From Pedobacter sp. PF22-3 (GTDB lineage Bacteria > Bacteroidota > Bacteroidia > Sphingobacteriales > Sphingobacteriaceae), in assembly GCF_026239555.1 (NCBI RefSeq), contig NZ_JAPIVP010000005.1, positions 267,528-331,527 of the forward strand: a stretch of 64,000 bases of DNA, in the 5' to 3' direction. A program made the position numbers and the translations under genes. A model generated the notes under the pieces. It was not told where the DNA came from. It saw nothing but the letters and a program-made list of their open reading frames with translations, and searched no databases. This document shows, piece after piece, positions 61,031-64,000 of this stretch. Every line of letters starts with the position of its first letter. Position 1 is the first letter of the stretch.

Positions 61031-63637
61031 ATGAAGAAAATATTTCTACTTCTTTTGTGCTGTTCTGCCTTCCTTGTAAATGCACAGCAGCGATACGAAT
61101 TAAACTCGGGCTGGGTTTGTACCAATATTAAAGATGCGCAAGCTAATGGCTCGGAAATTTCTAAAACTGGTTTTTCGCTTAACAGCTGGATGCCTGCAAC
61201 AGTACCTGGAACAGTTTTAACCACTTTGCTGAACAATAAAAAAGTTCCCGATCCATTTTATGGGATGAATAATGAAAAGATTCCTGATGTATATAAAACA
61301 GGGAATGATTACTATACCTATTGGTTTGTAAAAGATTTTGAAGAACGTGCTACAGGTAACGAACAGGTTTGGCTACAGTTTAGGGGAATAAACTATAAAG
61401 CCGAAATTTATTTAAACGGAAAAAAAGTTAATCCGAAAACTCAGGTAGGTATGCACCTAAGGGCGCAATATAACATCACCAAACTATTATCTGCCAATGG
61501 AAAAAACAGATTGGCTGTAATTGTTTATCCGCCAGATTTTCCAGGTAATCCTAATGGTGGCCAGGGTGGCGATGGAACGATTGCCAAAGGTTTGACCACT
61601 CAATATACTGCAGGTTGGGACTGGATCCAGCCTACGCGCGACCGTAATACGGGTATCTGGGATAAAGTAACTATTGAGAAAACCAAAAGCATCAATATTC
61701 TAAATCCGCATGTAATTACTTTGGTGCCGGGCAAACGTTTGCCAGAAGGTAAGCAGAACCCAGCTACAGTTAAAGTTTCGGTCGAGGTAGAAAATCCAAC
61801 TAATCAGCCTGTTTCAGGTATTTTACAATATCAGATTGCCGGCAAGTGGATTAAACAATCAGCCACCATTGCGGCAAATAAAACTACTACAGTTAAATTT
61901 CCTGATTTACAGCTTGAGAACCCAAAATTATGGTGGCCAAGCGGTTATGGTGCGCAAAATCTATATGATGTGAAAATCGAATTTGTAGCGGCCAATCAGG
62001 TATTAGATCAGGAGCAGCTTAAAATAGGTGTCCGCCAGATTGACAACATCTGGAATGAACATACCAGGAGTATGGGCGCTTTTGTAAACGGACAAAAGAT
62101 TTTTATTAAAGGCGGTAACTGGATTATCAGTGATGCAATGCTCCGTTTTAGCGATGCCCGCTATGATGCAGAGATCCGTTACCATAAAGATATGAACCTC
62201 AACCTGATCAGGATCTGGGGTGGCGCAATTCTGGAAAGACCTGAGTTTTACAATGCCTGTGATAAATATGGCTTGCTTGTTTTTCAGGATTTTTGGTTTA
62301 GTGGCGATTGTAATGGCCGTTGGGTAGACCCGATGAAGAAAGAAGACCAATGGACACGCAGAAATTATCCTGATGACCATAACCTTACTTTAATTGCTAT
62401 TGAAGATCAGATCAAAATGATCAGAAACCATGCTTCGCTGGCTTTTTGGTGCGGTGGGAACGAAATTACCCCACCTGAAGATATTCTGGAGCCTCTAAAA
62501 AATGACATCCTTCCGCGTTTGGATGGCACCAGAAAACTTTTCGATTTCTCTAACAGCGACGAAATGTCGTTCAATTCAATCGGCGGTAACGGCGATGGAC
62601 CTTATGGTATTCAGGACATTAAAACATTTTGGGGTACCAGAACATTTCCTTACAATTCTGAAGTGGGCTCAGTAGGGGTAGGTGATTACGTTTCCTTACT
62701 TCGTTTTATTCCGAAAGAAAACCTGGTTGCACCGCAATACAAGGCCAAGCCCGATTCGGTATGGGACTATCACAAATATATCTCTTACGAGCAATACCTG
62801 AATCCATATGGTAAGCCAAAAAGTGCGGAAGATTTTGCAATGAAGGCTCAACTGACCAATTATGATCAGTACCGGGCTTTGATGGAAGGTTTCTCTAACA
62901 AAATGTGGGATTGGTACACGGGGTCCATCATCTGGAAAACACAAAACCCCTGGACGGCGATGCGTGGGCAGATGTACGATTATTACCTTGATCCCAATGC
63001 TTGTTTATATGGCTTGAGGAAAGGTAGTGAACCGTTGCACGTGATGATGAATCCTTTAGATAGCATGGTTACCATTGTAAACAATGGATTTACCACCAAA
63101 AACAACCTGATGGTGCAGGCTAAAGCTTATGATATGGATGGGAAAGATTACTTCTACGCTCAGGCCTTCAATTCGGTTGGTCCATCTTCAGTGAGAAGGT
63201 TGTTTTCTATGAACGAGTTCTTAACCAAGCTGGATAAAAAAGAAGGTGTATTTGTTTCTTTGAGGATTTTAGATCAGAAGCAAAATATTTTAAGCGAGAA
63301 TATCTATTGGCTGGCTGGAAAAGATGGCGAATATTCAGGCCTGAAAAACATCAAAAAGGTACCTTTAAAAGTTGAAGCTGCTGATCAGAAAAATGGTAAA
63401 GTAGCCGTAACCTTAAGCAATGCCGCCGGAAACCCTGTTGCATTTTTTAACCGTGTTGCGTTAATCAACGCGAATAGCAATGAGCGGATATTGCCAAGCT
63501 TTTATGATGATAATTATGTGAGTATTTTGCCGGGCGAAAGTAAAACGGTTACGGTAGAATATACCGGTAAACAAAGTAATTTGGCGGTAGAGGTATATGG
63601 CTGGAATGTAGAAAAGCAGAAAGTAACTATACAATAA
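61031..63637 (+). CDS. Beta-mannosidase, GH2
   Basis: Secreted glycosidase of 868 residues. Signal peptide ends AFLVNAQ. A galactose-binding-like N-terminal domain (YELNSGWVCTNIKDAQANGS, WMPATVPGTVLTTLLNNKKV) is typical of GH2 beta-mannosidases, followed by immunoglobulin-like domains and the barrel. The acid/base Glu478 lies in LAFWCGGNEITPPED and the nucleophile Glu544 in YNSEVGSVGV. Further beta domains fill the C-terminus. The enzyme would release the beta-1,4-linked core mannose of N-glycans or mannan ends. It is the last of the GH29-GH92-GH2 run. A long palindrome follows. Confidence 0.96.
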   Translation: MKKIFLLLLCCSAFLVNAQQRYELNSGWVCTNIKDAQANGSEISKTGFSLNSWMPATVPGTVLTTLLNNKKVPDPFYGMNNEKIPDVYKTGNDYYTYWFVKDFEERATGNEQVWLQFRGINYKAEIYLNGKKVNPKTQVGMHLRAQYNITKLLSANGKNRLAVIVYPPDFPGNPNGGQGGDGTIAKGLTTQYTAGWDWIQPTRDRNTGIWDKVTIEKTKSINILNPHVITLVPGKRLPEGKQNPATVKVSVEVENPTNQPVSGILQYQIAGKWIKQSATIAANKTTTVKFPDLQLENPKLWWPSGYGAQNLYDVKIEFVAANQVLDQEQLKIGVRQIDNIWNEHTRSMGAFVNGQKIFIKGGNWIISDAMLRFSDARYDAEIRYHKDMNLNLIRIWGGAILERPEFYNACDKYGLLVFQDFWFSGDCNGRWVDPMKKEDQWTRRNYPDDHNLTLIAIEDQIKMIRNHASLAFWCGGNEITPPEDILEPLKNDILPRLDGTRKLFDFSNSDEMSFNSIGGNGDGPYGIQDIKTFWGTRTFPYNSEVGSVGVGDYVSLLRFIPKENLVAPQYKAKPDSVWDYHKYISYEQYLNPYGKPKSAEDFAMKAQLTNYDQYRALMEGFSNKMWDWYTGSIIWKTQNPWTAMRGQMYDYYLDPNACLYGLRKGSEPLHVMMNPLDSMVTIVNNGFTTKNNLMVQAKAYDMDGKDYFYAQAFNSVGPSSVRRLFSMNEFLTKLDKKEGVFVSLRILDQKQNILSENIYWLAGKDGEYSGLKNIKKVPLKVEAADQKNGKVAVTLSNAAGNPVAFFNRVALINANSNERILPSFYDDNYVSILPGESKTVTVEYTGKQSNLAVEVYGWNVEKQKVTIQ

Positions 63638-63647
63638 GTTACCATCT

Positions 63648-63680
63648 AGACCTCGCAGGTTTTTAAAACCTGCGAGGTCT
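63648..63680. repeat. 33-bp near-perfect palindrome after GH2
   Basis: Sixteen-base inverted arms (63648-63663 with 63665-63680) flank a single central base. The unit AGACCTCGCAGG is mirrored by CCTGCGAGGTCT. Similar palindromes are dispersed in many Bacteroidota genomes, so it is probably a REP-like element that may also stabilise or terminate the GH2 transcript. Confidence 0.7.
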
Positions 63681-64000
63681 GTAACAAAAGAAAGATACTC
63701 CGTTAGGCAGGATTTGTAATCCCGTCTTTAGAACTAAGGATTTTAAACCTTTATAGAATAAATTATGCTGACACGAAGGTTTTGGAAATGTATGGTTCTG
63801 CTTCAATGGCGGGCTTAGTCCTGCTATCGCTGCAAGTCCTCGCTACGCTGTGGGCTTTACGCTTTATCAGGTTTAGGAACATGGGGCGTTGCATAAAATT
63901 CTAAAATTACCATAAATCCGCGTTAGGGATTGTAAGGGTTCAGTACCGATTAAGCATCTGTTTTTATTTAATCACGGTATGCTTGCTTGTTTCACAGGTT
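63681..64000. other. No gene seen; likely non-coding dispersed element
   Basis: The final 320 bp show no supportable coding frame. GC-richer text near 63800-63870 (GGCGGGCTTAGTCCTGCTAT, CTCGCTACGCTGTGGGCTTT) contrasts with AT-rich flanks and has short inverted matches, which suggests a decayed intergenic repeat. A promoter or gene may begin beyond the window edge. Confidence 0.4.

Overview
The window is bacterial chromosome from a Bacteroidota member, most likely Sphingobacteriaceae and Pedobacter-like. The evidence is three SusC/SusD pairs, a type IX secretion adhesin with its SprF-like partner, futalosine-pathway menaquinone genes, TAnnTTTG-type -7 promoter elements and no Shine-Dalgarno bias, and many short palindromic intergenic repeats. 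No rRNA, tRNA, insertion sequence, CRISPR array or prophage was seen. Gene order looks like ordinary chromosome with a carbohydrate-acquisition island on the right.

Left part (1-17.4 kb): a serine dehydratase cut by the window edge, an RDD membrane protein, an MgtC-like protein, a 1985-residue PKD-rich surface protein with a gliding-motility type C-terminal domain followed 3 bp later by a PorP/SprF protein, groES-groEL separated by a repeat element, a radical SAM/DUF4130 pair of predicted DNA-metabolism function, an HD phosphohydrolase, a small XRE regulator, an unrecognised protein and a THUMP-type RNA methyltransferase.

Middle part (17.4-29.5 kb): a DUF3127 protein with an SSB-like acidic tail, a histidine kinase and OmpR-type regulator, mqnD and mqnB, a pterin pair (a PTPS of mammalian-like motif spacing, plus folE), fabD, a very large orphan NtrY-like kinase and a membrane coiled-coil protein.

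Right part (29.6-64 kb): a GHL10 glycoside hydrolase, a LacI regulator, a NagX-like membrane acyltransferase, a NagB/PIG-L fusion and anhydro-MurNAc kinase form an amino-sugar module next to the first SusC/SusD pair. A DeoR regulator with 10-bp-phased direct repeats in its divergent promoter region separates this from two further SusC/SusD pairs and a DUF4397 lipoprotein. After a porin-like protein, a small conserved-looking protein and an alpha/beta hydrolase come a CtpA-type protease and GH29 alpha-fucosidase, GH92 alpha-mannosidase and GH2 beta-mannosidase. These enzymes fit stepwise trimming of fucosylated mannose-rich glycans such as N-glycans. The GH92 promoter carries a perfect LacI-type operator palindrome. 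The most interesting hypotheses are the amino-sugar/cell-wall salvage module, the SSB-tailed DUF3127 protein, the phased operator repeats and the radical SAM pair. All function calls come from reading the sequence; no database search was run.
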